A DNA stretch of 64,000 bases, from assembly GCF_001467025.1 (NCBI RefSeq), contig NZ_LNXV01000029.1, forward strand, positions 444,105 to 508,104, in the 5' to 3' direction. Below the pieces are notes generated by a model that saw only the letters and a list, made by a program, of their open reading frames with translations, was not told the DNA's origin and searched no databases. Positions 28,054 to 37,418 of this stretch are shown here, one piece after another. Origin of the DNA: Legionella brunensis. GTDB taxonomy: Bacteria > Pseudomonadota > Gammaproteobacteria > Legionellales > Legionellaceae. The position numbers were made by a program, and so were the translations under genes. Each line of letters opens with the position of its first letter. Position 1 is the first letter of the stretch.

Positions 28054-28290
28054 TTATGTCGCTGGTTCATTAATTGTTGAGTCTGAAGGTGGTGCAATAC
28101 TTACACGCGCATTTTGAGTTTGCGCTGGCAAATCATAAAAATGGCTAATATTACTATCGGTTAATGGTGGAGGAACTACTACCGTTGGGCCGTTCTTGCT
28201 ACGTAAATATTGTGCTTCCCCGTTACTAGCATAATTTGAGCATGCAGATAAAAGTGATACCGAAAGAATTATAAAACCAATTTTTTTCAC
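28054..28290 (-). CDS. BamC-like mini-lipoprotein
   Basis: The 78-residue product starts at a GTG (28288-28290) behind GAGGG. It has a lipoprotein signal with the lipobox LLSAC (Cys17). The mature part reads AQYLRSKNGPTVVVPPPLT then FYDLP. This resembles the unstructured N-terminal region of BamC, which binds BamD. The two helix-grip domains of BamC (roughly 250 residues) are absent. The gene lies directly after dapA, the same place as bamC (nlpB) in E. coli, which supports the homology. It should be an outer-membrane lipoprotein of the BAM complex. Confidence 0.75.
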   Translation of the reverse strand: MKKIGFIILSVSLLSACSNYASNGEAQYLRSKNGPTVVVPPPLTDSNISHFYDLPAQTQNARVSIAPPSDSTINEPAT

Positions 28291-28358
28291 AACAATTTTC
28301 CCTCGTTAATAACATGAGTTTGGCATAAAAATTACCAATTTTCTTATATTCAAACTTA

Positions 28359-29228
28359 CTAAATTAATTGCAAGTTTCTTAATACCTGTTCCAAAGCCTG
28401 GTGATGTTCCTGAGATAAAGATGTTAGTGGTAATCGCAGTTCGTCTTGCACTAAGCCCATTTTGCTTAAAGCCCATTTTACCGGAATAGGATTTGACTCC
28501 ACGAATAACAACTGATGGAGTGGCATCAATTGTTCATTAATCCGCAAACAACCCGCATGATCGTTATCAAAGGCAGCATCAGCTAATTTTGCCATCTGTC
28601 TTGCTGCTACATTAGCTGTGACTGATATAACCCCTTTTGCTCCCGCTAAAACCCACTGGGCGGCAGTTACGTCATCACCGCTGTAAACATCAAGGCCTTC
28701 GCATAAACGCAATATTTGCTGCAATCTTGTCATTTGCCCAGTTGCCTCTTTGATCCCAATAATATTGGAAATCTTTGCCAGTCTGGCAACAGTTTCAGGC
28801 ATTAAATCGCAAGCTGTACGACTTGGAACGTTATACAAAATAATAGGAATAGCTACTGCATGTGCTATATGACTATAGTGCTGATAAAGTCCCTCTTGCG
28901 TCGGCTTAATATAGGCGGGAGTCATAATGAGAGCAGCATGCACACCACACTCCATCGCCTCCTGAGTTAAAGCAATACATTCTTTCGTACTATTTAACGC
29001 AGTACCTGCGATAACCGGAATGCGCTCTCGAGCTTGATCTACTACGGTTTTAATTACTAACAGTTTTTCTTGGTGGGAGAGAGTTCCTGCTTCACCAGTA
29101 GTGCCTGCAGCAACAATAGCATGAGTTCCTGCTGCAATATGAAATTCTACTAACTCACGCAAGGACGTGATGTCAATTGTATCATCCTTCATAGGTGTAG
29201 CTAGTGCCACTATACTACCACGAAACAT
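28359..29228 (-). CDS. dapA: 4-hydroxy-tetrahydrodipicolinate synthase
   Basis: DapA condenses pyruvate with aspartate semialdehyde in lysine and diaminopimelate synthesis. The start is ATG 29226-29228 ([13 protein letters not shown], 289 residues), 6 bases after GAGGGG; a longer frame would add 11 unlikely residues. Signatures are [10 protein letters not shown] (Thr43/44), [16 protein letters not shown] with the active-site Tyr, and IIGIKEATG with the Schiff-base Lys. The BamC-like lipoprotein follows after 68 bases. Confidence 0.96.
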   Translation of the reverse strand: MFRGSIVALATPMKDDTIDITSLRELVEFHIAAGTHAIVAAGTTGEAGTLSHQEKLLVIKTVVDQARERIPVIAGTALNSTKECIALTQEAMECGVHAALIMTPAYIKPTQEGLYQHYSHIAHAVAIPIILYNVPSRTACDLMPETVARLAKISNIIGIKEATGQMTRLQQILRLCEGLDVYSGDDVTAAQWVLAGAKGVISVTANVAARQMAKLADAAFDNDHAGCLRINEQLMPLHQLLFVESNPIPVKWALSKMGLVQDELRLPLTSLSQEHHQALEQVLRNLQLI

Positions 29229-29438
29229 AGCGCCCCTCTTTTTCCAAAATTGATTTGCCAATACTACTGGGGGATTGATAATTTCTCAAGCGCAAAGGAA
29301 GAAACCCAACTATATTCCTTAAAATATAAGGTCATCAAATAGCTTCAGAAAAGTTTCATCTTTAATCTTTTGTAAGTAAATTACCTACAAATAGCTATTC
29401 ATCAATCCTAATACCTAATTGTCAGGAAGCAGCAACTT

Positions 29439-29648
29439 CTAAAAAAGTCCCTTTTCAATTTGATGCTTCGCTAATTCCATGGCTTTTATTTCTGCCTCTT
29501 TTTGCGTAGAAAATGTTTTTCCTACGGATTTTTTTACCACATAGGTGTATTGATCATGATGAAAAATGAGGAGGTATGCTCCAACATATTTGCCGTTACA
29601 TTTTTGAGACAAACACTCAAAGTCTATTCCGTGATGTTTTCCTTTCAT
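29439..29648 (-). CDS. Small hypothetical protein
   Basis: The 69-residue frame (MKGKHHGIDFECLSQKCNGKYVGAYLL) follows GGGAAA. It predicts a few strands and a final helix, with the segment GKTFSTQKEAEIKAMELAKHQIEKG resembling small single-domain proteins that pair a beta sheet with one helix. There is no signal peptide or known motif. It stands alone with about 210 bases to the dapA start. Confidence 0.55.
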   Translation of the reverse strand: MKGKHHGIDFECLSQKCNGKYVGAYLLIFHHDQYTYVVKKSVGKTFSTQKEAEIKAMELAKHQIEKGLF

Positions 29649-29846
29649 AGATTTCCCTACCTACTTCTTATTACAGTGCATCCATTCACTACTTTTTAAG
29701 TATAGATTATAGAACGCAGTTGCCTTGCATCTAGATTAAATTTTTCTTATTAACGCCTCTGATAGAAATGGTTTATTTTTAAGCAATTGAATGTTTTTTG
29801 TACTAATATCTCTAGTGAAGGAACTACTTTCAAGAGGAGCTTAACC

Positions 29847-30098
29847 ATGAAAAGAGTAATTTATGTTATGTTTTTCTTGGGGTTATCGACCACTGGATTA
29901 GTTTCATGTACTGCAACCCAGGTAGGTACGGCAACCGGAGCTGCTGCAGGTGCTGGCATAGGATATGCAGTCAGTGGTGGCGATGCGTTGGGAACTGCCA
30001 TTGGTGCTGGAGCTGGCGCATTAATCGGTCACCAAATAGGTCGAGAACAAGACAGGAGAAATTGGTACTATAGAAACGGCTACTATTATTATTACTAA
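29847..30098 (+). CDS. Glycine-zipper lipoprotein
   Basis: The start is ATG 29847 behind AGAGGAG (83 residues). The signal peptide MKRVIYVMFFLGLSTTGLVSC ends in a lipobox Cys at 21. The body is a glycine-zipper repeat (GAAAGAGIGYAVSGGDALGTAIGAGAGALIG), followed by a charged stretch and a Tyr-rich end (NGYYYYY). Related 2TM glycine-zipper lipoproteins (SlyB/YMGG-like) sit in the outer membrane and respond to envelope stress. It is a single gene. Confidence 0.85.
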   Translation: MKRVIYVMFFLGLSTTGLVSCTATQVGTATGAAAGAGIGYAVSGGDALGTAIGAGAGALIGHQIGREQDRRNWYYRNGYYYYY

Positions 30099-30230
30099 TT
30101 TACAAGTAATAATTTCAAAGTTCATCCATTTTGTCTTGATTATAGGTCTGTGTACACTATGAAGTTATTGAGGCAAAATGGAAAACTCATTGTTATACTG
30201 GTAACAATAATTCAATACAAGGAAAGTACC

Positions 30231-31013
30231 ATGCGATTAAAAAATAAAGTAGCTATAGTTACTGGAGCCGCCAGTGGAATTGGGAAAGAAATTGCTATTG
30301 TTTATGCTCGGGAAGGTGCAAAAGTAGCAATTGCCGACCTCAATCTTAATCAAGCTCAACAAGCCGCCGATGAAATTCAGTCAATGGGCGGGCAAGCCAT
30401 GGCCGTGGCAATGAATGTCACCGATGAAGGACAAGTAAACGCAGGCGTTGACTCAGTTGCTAGTAATTATGGTGGAGTTGACGTACTTGTTAGCAACGCT
30501 GGGATTCAAATTATTGAAGCTGTTGATAAACTGTCATTTGCAGACTGGAAAAAAATGCTGGCAATCCATTTGGATGGCGCTTTTTTAACAACTAGAGCTT
30601 GCTTAAAGCATATGTACTCCTCTAATAAAGGTGGCAGCATTATTTATATGGGCTCTGTACATTCCAAAGAAGCATCTTTATTGAAAGCTCCTTATGTAAC
30701 AGCGAAACATGGCTTGCTTGGTTTATGCAAGGTAGTTGCTAAAGAAGGTGCGGCTCACGGAGTACGAGCGAATGTTATTTGCCCAGGTTTTGTCCGTACA
30801 CCATTAGTTGACAAGCAGATACCTGAGCAGGCAAAAGAACTTCACATTAGCGAAGAAGAAGTCATCAAAAAAATCATGCTTAAAGATACTGTCGATGGTG
30901 AGTTCACAACCACTGATGATGTGGCACAAACCGCACTGTTTTTTGCTTCTTTTGCTTCAAATGCCTTAACAGGACAATCCTTGGTTGTCAGCCATGGCTG
31001 GTACATGGAGTAA
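30231..31013 (+). CDS. bdhA: 3-hydroxybutyrate dehydrogenase
   Basis: BdhA oxidises D-3-hydroxybutyrate to acetoacetate, the step after depolymerisation of polyhydroxybutyrate, the Legionella reserve polymer. The start is ATG 30231 behind AAGGAAAG (260 residues). SDR motifs are [11 protein letters not shown] at the NAD site, NAG at LVSNAGIQ, and YVTAK with the catalytic Tyr and Lys. [26 protein letters not shown] is typical of BdhA. adc lies 146 bases downstream on the same strand. Confidence 0.93.
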   Translation: MRLKNKVAIVTGAASGIGKEIAIVYAREGAKVAIADLNLNQAQQAADEIQSMGGQAMAVAMNVTDEGQVNAGVDSVASNYGGVDVLVSNAGIQIIEAVDKLSFADWKKMLAIHLDGAFLTTRACLKHMYSSNKGGSIIYMGSVHSKEASLLKAPYVTAKHGLLGLCKVVAKEGAAHGVRANVICPGFVRTPLVDKQIPEQAKELHISEEEVIKKIMLKDTVDGEFTTTDDVAQTALFFASFASNALTGQSLVVSHGWYME

Positions 31014-31159
31014 TTTTATTACAAAAAAACGAATGTCTAAAAATACTTCCTTGCAATGCATCTGCAGATAATGCTACGAAGGTTCTCTAAGGTTACATGT
31101 AGCAATTTAGATAGGTCGTGGGGTAAATATTCTCTACTCAAATTACAGGAGTTCTAAAG

Positions 31160-31897
31160 ATGAATGAGTCACAAATTAAAGAAAAAGCCTTTGCTATGCC
31201 ATTCTGCAGTCCTTCTTATCCTCGTGGCCCATACCGTTTTATTAATCGTGAATATTTAATTATTACTTATGAAACAGATTTAGATTTACTTCGCGAGGTA
31301 GTCCCTACCCCTTTAGAAGTCACCGAACCATTGGTAAAATTTGAAGTCATTCGAATGCCTGACTCAACTGGATTTGGGGATTATACCGAATCGGGTCAGG
31401 TTATTCCCGTTCGTTATCAAGGCAAAGAGGGAGGATACAGTCATGCCATGTATCTTGATGATCACCCCCCTATCGCAGGTGGCCGTGAAATCTGGGGCTT
31501 CCCTAAAAAACTCGCTCAGCCTGCCCTTAGAATTGAAAAAGAAACACTTCTTGGTACCTTGGATTATGGCTGTAACCGAATTGCTACAGCCACCATGGGA
31601 TATAAATATGAAAAACTCGATCTTAAAAAAGTTGCCGCTGCTTTAGGCACACCTAATTATCTTTTAAAAGTAATCCCCCATGTTGATGGCAGCACACGAA
31701 TTTGTGAATTAGTTGAGTATTATCTTGAGGATGTAGCCATTAAAGGCGCATGGACAGGGCCCGCACAATTAGAGCTTTTTCATCATGCCTTGGCACCTGT
31801 AGCCAAGTTGCCAGTGAAGAAAGTTATTAGTGGCGTTCATTTCGTATCTGACTTAACACTTCCTTATGGACGGGTTGTTCATGACTATTTGAAATAA
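31160..31897 (+). CDS. adc: Acetoacetate decarboxylase
   Basis: The 245-residue enzyme converts acetoacetate to acetone and CO2. The active-site pair is [12 protein letters not shown] (Lys116/117), where the Schiff-base Lys and its neighbour sit; [11 protein letters not shown] and the flanking segments also match. Placed after bdhA, it would drain acetoacetate from hydroxybutyrate oxidation. A perfect 8-bp hairpin follows at 31917-31936. Confidence 0.93.
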   Translation: MNESQIKEKAFAMPFCSPSYPRGPYRFINREYLIITYETDLDLLREVVPTPLEVTEPLVKFEVIRMPDSTGFGDYTESGQVIPVRYQGKEGGYSHAMYLDDHPPIAGGREIWGFPKKLAQPALRIEKETLLGTLDYGCNRIATATMGYKYEKLDLKKVAAALGTPNYLLKVIPHVDGSTRICELVEYYLEDVAIKGAWTGPAQLELFHHALAPVAKLPVKKVISGVHFVSDLTLPYGRVVHDYLK

Positions 31898-31916
31898 TTC
31901 TTATGAAATTAATAAC

Positions 31917-31936
31917 TATCTGTTGAATAACAGATA
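31917..31936 (+). terminator. Hairpin terminator after adc
   Basis: Perfect stem TATCTGTT / AACAGATA with a 4-base loop GAAT, followed by ATTTCCCTTG, between adc and motA. Confidence 0.6.
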
Positions 31937-31980
31937 ATTTCCCTTGTATCTTAATCATCAACAACAAGATAGGGACATAA

Positions 31981-32856
31981 ATGCTTATTTTACTTGGATA
32001 TTTTATAATCCTACTCTCAGTTTTTGGTGGATTTGCATTAGCTGGCGGACATTTGGCGGCAATTATACAACCTGTGGAATTTTTAATTATTGCAGGTGCC
32101 GCCATCGGTTCTCTCGTGGTAGGTAATAGCTTTAGCGTCTTAAAATCCATTGCCAAAGCAATACCTACCCTATTTAAGAGCCCCAAATCAGCCAAAATCT
32201 TATACAAAGACCTCTTAGGCCTTTTGTATGCCTTACTAAATAAAGGGCGACAAGAGGGTTTTATGTCCTTAGAATCCGATGTGGATGATCCAGCAAACAG
32301 CCCCATTTTTAGCAAATATCCACGCATCCTGGCTCAATCCCATCTTATTGAGTTTCTCTGTGATTATTTGCGCTTAATGATAACCTCCAACATGCAACCA
32401 TTTCAGCTTGAATCGCTGATGGAAAGTGAAATTACTACTTATCATCAAGAAGAATCTATTCCTGTCAACGCCATTACTAAATTAGCTGATGGTATGCCAG
32501 CCTTTGGAATTGTTGCTGCCGTTCTAGGCGTTGTACACTCTATGGAATCAATAAACCTGCCCCCCTCCGAATTAGGAGTCTTGGTAGCACAAGCATTAGT
32601 AGGGACTTTTTTAGGGATTTTACTAGGTTATGGCTTTATCGGCCCGCTTGCCACCGCCCTAGAACAACGCGGCAATGAGTTTATCCTGATGTTGAATTGC
32701 GTCAAAGTAACCTTATTAGCCAGTGCTCATAATTATCCACCTATTATTGCCACTGAATTTGGTCGCAAAGTTTTATTTTCAACAGCCAGACCCTCTTTCA
32801 ACGAACTCAATGAAGAAATTAAACCAGTCAAACAAGAGACGCCAGAAGCAGCTTAG
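31981..32856 (+). CDS. motA: Flagellar motor stator protein MotA
   Basis: The 291-residue protein has four membrane segments. Two lie near the start (ILLGYFIILLSVFGGFALAGG; FLIIAGAAIGSLVVG). Two lie after the cytoplasmic loop (GIVAAVLGVVHSM; VAQALVGTFLGILLGYGFIGP) with the Pro-rich and charged residues of the MotA family. It forms the ion channel with MotB, 9 bases downstream. No flagellar genes are nearby in this window. Confidence 0.94.
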   Translation: MLILLGYFIILLSVFGGFALAGGHLAAIIQPVEFLIIAGAAIGSLVVGNSFSVLKSIAKAIPTLFKSPKSAKILYKDLLGLLYALLNKGRQEGFMSLESDVDDPANSPIFSKYPRILAQSHLIEFLCDYLRLMITSNMQPFQLESLMESEITTYHQEESIPVNAITKLADGMPAFGIVAAVLGVVHSMESINLPPSELGVLVAQALVGTFLGILLGYGFIGPLATALEQRGNEFILMLNCVKVTLLASAHNYPPIIATEFGRKVLFSTARPSFNELNEEIKPVKQETPEAA

Positions 32857-32865
32857 AGAACCCCT

Positions 32866-33699
32866 ATGTCAGCAAATAGTGAAAAAAATTTGGTTATTAT
32901 TAAAAAAGTCACCAAAAATCATGAGGGGGCACATGGAGGTTCCTGGAAGATTGCTTATGCCGATTTTGTTACCGCAATGATGGCATTTTTTTTATTAATG
33001 TGGCTACTTGCCTCTCTTAATAAAGCACAAAAAGATGGTTTAGCGGAGTACTTTAAGCAACCCTTGCGCATTGCACTAATTGGCGGTGATAGCATGGGAG
33101 CAAGAAAAAAAACTATTAATGGTGGTGGTGAGGACATCAAAAAGAAAGACGGCCAAGTTAAAGCCGGTAATCAAGCCACTGAAGAAAAACAGGAAATAAA
33201 ACAATTAGAAGATCTAAAAACTCAAGTCATGTCCACGATAACTCAAGATCCGGCATTGGCAGAGTTAAAAAAACAACTCTTGATAGATATCGTTTCTGAT
33301 GGTTTACGAATTCAATTGATTGATAATAAAAACAAACCTATGTTTGGTATGGGCAGCGATGAAATAGATCCTGATGTCGAACAACTCCTTAATAAAATAG
33401 CAAAAATATTAATTAGCGTACCTAACAAAATCAGCATCCAGGGTCATACAGACGCCCACCCTTATCATAATCCCGAAGATTTGAACCAAAGCAACTGGGA
33501 GTTGTCCACCCAAAGAGCAAACACAGCACGCCGTGCACTTGTCAAAGCAGGTATGCCGGAAGATAAAGTGATGCAAGTGATAGGCTATGCTTCAACCGTT
33601 TTACTGGATAAGAGTAATCCATTAAACCCTGGTAATCGTCGCATTACAATTATCGTTATGAAGAAAGAAATTGAAGCAAAAATTATTCGGAACAACTAA
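32866..33699 (+). CDS. motB: Flagellar motor stator protein MotB
   Basis: The 277-residue protein has one N-terminal membrane segment preceded by GGSWKIAYADFVTAMMAFFLLMW, where Asp33 is the proton-carrying residue. The presence of Asp here is common to H+ and Na+ types. The periplasmic OmpA-like peptidoglycan-binding domain (about 165-270) shows IQGHTDAHPYH and NWELSTQRANTARRAL. It is coupled to motA. A weak CTTAGA/TCTAAG repeat follows at 33712-33731. Confidence 0.95.
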   Translation: MSANSEKNLVIIKKVTKNHEGAHGGSWKIAYADFVTAMMAFFLLMWLLASLNKAQKDGLAEYFKQPLRIALIGGDSMGARKKTINGGGEDIKKKDGQVKAGNQATEEKQEIKQLEDLKTQVMSTITQDPALAELKKQLLIDIVSDGLRIQLIDNKNKPMFGMGSDEIDPDVEQLLNKIAKILISVPNKISIQGHTDAHPYHNPEDLNQSNWELSTQRANTARRALVKAGMPEDKVMQVIGYASTVLLDKSNPLNPGNRRITIIVMKKEIEAKIIRNN

Positions 33700-34176
33700 A
33701 TCAATACAAACGCTTAGACGTCTATTCTAAGATATGATCTACAACATAATACCCCTGCACGTGGTCTTTGCCGCGGGAGCCAAGCCATCTCTTGCTATTG
33801 TTAGAATTAACAACCTGACAATGCAATTAAAAGCAAAGACCTATTGACATCTTATTATTTTCAGATACATACTGCTCATAATTAAATCTAAGAAAGCATT
33901 TTTAATTCTTAAAATATAAATTATGAACCAAATACTTCTTCAGCGAATGATGCGCAACCTGGACACTGTTTTCCGGGTTGGGCAAGAAAAAGATAGTGAA
34001 TAAGCGCTAATCTATTTATCAGCCACCAACACCAGTGTCCAGGCTCCCAACACTGGCGCCGCCAATAAGCGCTTTAATTGATAATTCAATGGTAATCACT
34101 GATCTATCACTGAATTCCATCTTAAAAAGAAACTGAATCATCGTTTCTTTTAAGGTATCCAGAAAGGTTGTCACAA
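33700..34176. repeat. Gene-free region with inverted and direct repeats
   Basis: No credible gene is present; the longest reading, 26 codons at 33923, lacks a ribosome-binding site. An exact 11-bp inverted repeat CCTGGACACTG (33958-33968) / CAGTGTCCAGG (34033-34043) encloses a direct copy of AATAAGCGCT at 33999-34008, with its second copy just outside at 34064-34073. A local hairpin CAACC-tGG / CC-gGGTTG lies at 33955-33980. Near 33760-33785 is a GC-rich piece (GGTC-TTTGCCGCGGGAG) like that at 16830-16862. Confidence 0.5.
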
Positions 34177-35568
34177 ATGAAAATATCGAACCCTAATGTG
34201 CAATTAGATTCTTCTTCACTTGAGTTTTTCTTTAGAGCATATATTCGACGATATGTTAGTGCAGTTCCTCCTAAATACTCTTATGTCAATGAATCAGGAG
34301 TAAATCCTGCTTTTCAATCAATTGAGGAAATTACCTACCCTCTACTGACTAATGAAAAACGGCTATTTGTTTTACGGCGCGATTTAATACTTGCAACAGG
34401 CATTAAGAATGCATACCAAGAGTATGGCTATCAGGGTCTAAAAAAAGCTTTTGCCAGTAAAAATCATGACTTTATCAATTGGGAAGACAGGTATGGCCAC
34501 ACTTCCTTGGCAACTCCTGATAATCAGTATGACGGGCAAGTTCTTTATGCTGGCTTTATTTGCCAACGCGACAGTTATTTGGAAATATTTTTATCCTCAG
34601 GCCGTTTTAATAGGCATAGTAGAACCAGCGAAGGTGTTGAACCCTTATCGACGGAGCAAAGAACAATTGTCGAGAGTTATTTAACATTAAAGTTCACACA
34701 AACCTATGGTCAACAATCTGTTATTTTTTATGACACATTGCCTGGTAAACAAGATGATGAAGACTCCGCACTCTTCTTTGCAGATAAACCCTTTCCAGAT
34801 ACCAAAATTTGTCGAATCTACGATGAAAAATCCATCTCTGAAGCAAAAAAATTTGCTTTAGTCGCTCTTAATTATATCGGAGCACAACAGTATATTTGTA
34901 AATATATAGCCCCGATTAAACCTAAATATAAATATGACAATGAAGGATGTATTAATCCGGCATTTGAGAACATTGAACAAATAAAATTCCCCCTAAAGCC
35001 ATTAGAAAAACGCATATGGGTTTTAAGAACTGATTTTATTTTAGCCACTGGAGTAAAAAATGCTTACCAAGAAGAGTATGGATACTTTGGACTAAAAGAC
35101 ACCTTTAATGAAACTCTGCATACTTTCTTAAACCCCAGGGATAGATACGGCCACCCTTCTTTGACCATCCCTGAACAAGAGTATGATGGTTCAGTATTTT
35201 ATGCAGGTTATTTGTGCCAAAGACAAGGTTTTTTGCAGGCTTATTTAGTCTCTGGCCGCTTTGATAGGAAAGATTTGAGTGATGAACAAACCCAGGTTCT
35301 AGAAGCCTATATCGCCTCATTACTACAAACAGCCTATGGGCAACAACCCATTGTTTTTGATTATGGCGATCCTGATAATACTAATTATCACAAAATCTTT
35401 TTTGGCAATGGGATCTTCGCCAAGACCAATCCTCAACGGATTTATACCCTCTCTCGTGTTAATGAAGTCATGGATAATATCCCGCAATTGCTTGGGCAAA
35501 AACGAGGCTCTCAAACCGATCATCAAGATTATCATTCTGAGTTGCCTGAAGTTGTTGTATATTCTTGA
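34177..35568 (+). CDS. Hypothetical protein with internal tandem duplication
   Basis: The start is ATG 34177 (463 residues), 9 bases after AGAAAGG; the longer frame begins with TTG. Two copies of a roughly 200-residue unit are evident: PPKYSYVNESGVNPAFQSIE / KPKYKYDNEGCINPAFENIE, LILATGIKNAYQE / FILATGVKNAYQEE, DRYGHTSL / DRYGHPSL, YDGQVLYAGFICQR / YDGSVFYAGYLCQR, and SGRFNR / SGRFDR. No signal peptide, membrane segment or known catalytic motif is seen. An effector or a repeat-domain binding protein are both possible. Confidence 0.8.
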   Translation: MKISNPNVQLDSSSLEFFFRAYIRRYVSAVPPKYSYVNESGVNPAFQSIEEITYPLLTNEKRLFVLRRDLILATGIKNAYQEYGYQGLKKAFASKNHDFINWEDRYGHTSLATPDNQYDGQVLYAGFICQRDSYLEIFLSSGRFNRHSRTSEGVEPLSTEQRTIVESYLTLKFTQTYGQQSVIFYDTLPGKQDDEDSALFFADKPFPDTKICRIYDEKSISEAKKFALVALNYIGAQQYICKYIAPIKPKYKYDNEGCINPAFENIEQIKFPLKPLEKRIWVLRTDFILATGVKNAYQEEYGYFGLKDTFNETLHTFLNPRDRYGHPSLTIPEQEYDGSVFYAGYLCQRQGFLQAYLVSGRFDRKDLSDEQTQVLEAYIASLLQTAYGQQPIVFDYGDPDNTNYHKIFFGNGIFAKTNPQRIYTLSRVNEVMDNIPQLLGQKRGSQTDHQDYHSELPEVVVYS

Positions 35569-35622
35569 CTGCCATGAAATGATTCTTTGATTAATTAAGT
35601 TATAGAGATAAGGATATCCTTA

Positions 35623-36897
35623 ATGAAAACAAGACCTGTTTACATTGCGGGGGGCATTCGCACCCCCTTTGTCAAATCCATGACGGTTTATAAACAAGTT
35701 TCTACGCAAGACTTGATGATTACATCATTGCAAGCCCTTGTAAAAAAAATGAAGCTTGAACAAAGAATTATTGGTGATGTGGGACTAGGGGCTGTTATTA
35801 ATAACTCTTCAAACTGGAATCTTGCACGAGAATGCGTTCTAGGCACTGAGCTTAACCCGCATACTCCTGCTTACACGTTACAACGAGCCTGTGGAACCAG
35901 CCTGGAAACCACCCTGCAAATCGCCCTTAAAATTGCGAATTACCAAATTGAGGATGGCATTGCAGCCGGGGTAGATACTAATAGCGATATCCCTCTTCTT
36001 TTTCGCCACAGCTTTGCTCGTAAGTTAATTCAATTAAATGAAGCAAAAAACTTTTTAGATAAATTAAAATTCATAGCCTCTTTTCGCCCTAAAGATTTTA
36101 AACCCGTGCTCCCTACAGTTGTTGAACCCCGCACTGGCTTATCAATGGGCGAACATACTGAAAAAATGGTTAAAGAGTGGCATATTTCCCGGTTAGAACA
36201 AGATAAGTTAGCGCTTAGAAGCCATCAATCCGCTTCCAAAGCCTATGAAGAAGGCTTCTATGATGATCTTGTTGTTGAATACATGGGATCAAAACGCGAT
36301 GGAATCTTACGATCGGATACCACAATTGAAAAATTAGCAAAATTAAAAACCTCCTTTGATAAGAGTAGCGAAGGTAGTTTAACCGCTGGTAACAGCACGC
36401 CACTGACAGATGGCTCTTCCGCAGTCTATTTAGTCAGTGAAACTATTGCTAATCAATACAATTATCCTCTTTTAGCTCGTTTCGTTGATGCGCAAGTGGC
36501 AGCTGTTGACTTTGTCCATGGTGAAGGTTTATTAATGGCTCCAACGATTGCAGTCAGTGAATTATTAAAACGTAACAAGCTAGAACTTCAAGATTTCGAT
36601 TTTTATGAAATTCACGAAGCTTTTGCAGGCCAAGTACTTTGTACCTTAAAAGCGTGGGAATCCGCAGAGTACTGTAAGCGCGTCCTCAATCGCGAGCATT
36701 CACTTGGCTCTATTGATAGAGACAAAATGAATATTAAAGGTGGTAGTCTTGCACTTGGCCATCCGTTTGCAGCAACTGGTGCGCGTATAGTCATTAACCT
36801 TGCTAAAATTTTGCATCAAAATGGGAAAGGACGAGGACTAATTTCAATTTGTACTGCAGGAGGAATGGGCGTTGCAGCCATTTTAGAAGCAGTGTAG
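35623..36897 (+). CDS. Acetyl-CoA acetyltransferase (thiolase)
   Basis: The 424-residue thiolase has the nucleophile Cys in LQRACGTSLET, the His in NIKGGSLALGHPFAATGAR and the second Cys in ISICTAGGMGVAA. The length and N-terminus (RPVYIAGGIRTPFVKS) are nearest the FadI/AtoB type. It could cleave 3-ketoacyl-CoA in fatty-acid oxidation or join two acetyl-CoA for polyhydroxybutyrate. It is a single gene about 4 kb from bdhA/adc. Confidence 0.92.
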   Translation: MKTRPVYIAGGIRTPFVKSMTVYKQVSTQDLMITSLQALVKKMKLEQRIIGDVGLGAVINNSSNWNLARECVLGTELNPHTPAYTLQRACGTSLETTLQIALKIANYQIEDGIAAGVDTNSDIPLLFRHSFARKLIQLNEAKNFLDKLKFIASFRPKDFKPVLPTVVEPRTGLSMGEHTEKMVKEWHISRLEQDKLALRSHQSASKAYEEGFYDDLVVEYMGSKRDGILRSDTTIEKLAKLKTSFDKSSEGSLTAGNSTPLTDGSSAVYLVSETIANQYNYPLLARFVDAQVAAVDFVHGEGLLMAPTIAVSELLKRNKLELQDFDFYEIHEAFAGQVLCTLKAWESAEYCKRVLNREHSLGSIDRDKMNIKGGSLALGHPFAATGARIVINLAKILHQNGKGRGLISICTAGGMGVAAILEAV

Positions 36898-37102
36898 TTG
36901 ACATAAATATTGCGAATGACTTGAAAATTGCTGCTTTTTTAGCATTTATAACTTCAAGATTTCCTTGGAAACAACTTCTTTCCGAACTTGCTTGCTGCAA
37001 GTTTACGAAGAAGTTGCATGGAAATTTGATAGATTCACTGGCTGGTTTAACGAACCATTTTGCGTTAAGATACAACGGCATGTTTTATCGGGACAGCAAG
37101 CT

Positions 37103-37330
37103 ATGAAACCCCTGACTCGTGATATTCTTCTAACATTGTCAGTCAAATTCGCCTTATTTTTTCTTTTATGGTTTATTTGCTTTAAAGACATTCAAAAACC
37201 TGTAAAAAATACACAGCAATGGTTGTTGGGTTCCAATTTGCAATCTGATACAACTGCAAACCCGAAAAACTCAGAACTTATACAAAATTCCAAATTTGAA
37301 GCAAAAGATATTTTTAATAAGGGCGTTTAG
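37103..37330 (+). CDS. cydP: Cytochrome oxidase small subunit CydP
   Basis: The 75-residue protein (MKPLTRDILLTLSVKFALFFLLWFICFKD) starts at ATG 37103, about 10 bases after GGGA. A single membrane segment lies near 10-27; the N-terminus and the KFALFFLLWFICF core match the small CydP protein that precedes cydAB in several gammaproteobacteria. The C-terminal half is polar. cydA follows after 88 bases. A longer frame from 36965 has no support. Confidence 0.8.
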   Translation: MKPLTRDILLTLSVKFALFFLLWFICFKDIQKPVKNTQQWLLGSNLQSDTTANPKNSELIQNSKFEAKDIFNKGV

Positions 37331-37418
37331 ATAAACTAGCAACCGCATTAAAACATTTTTTAAGAGATTGGAATTTCTGTAAGTCCTAAAGTTAATAACC
37401 TAGCCATCGAGGTGATTT

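Noticed and set aside
33923..34003. 26-codon frame MNQILLQRMMRNL after motB
   Set aside because: No ribosome-binding site and it lies within the inverted-repeat region.
36965..37102. N-terminal extension of cydP
   Set aside because: The known CydP start MKPLTRD matches the ATG at 37103, and the upstream codons lack family resemblance.
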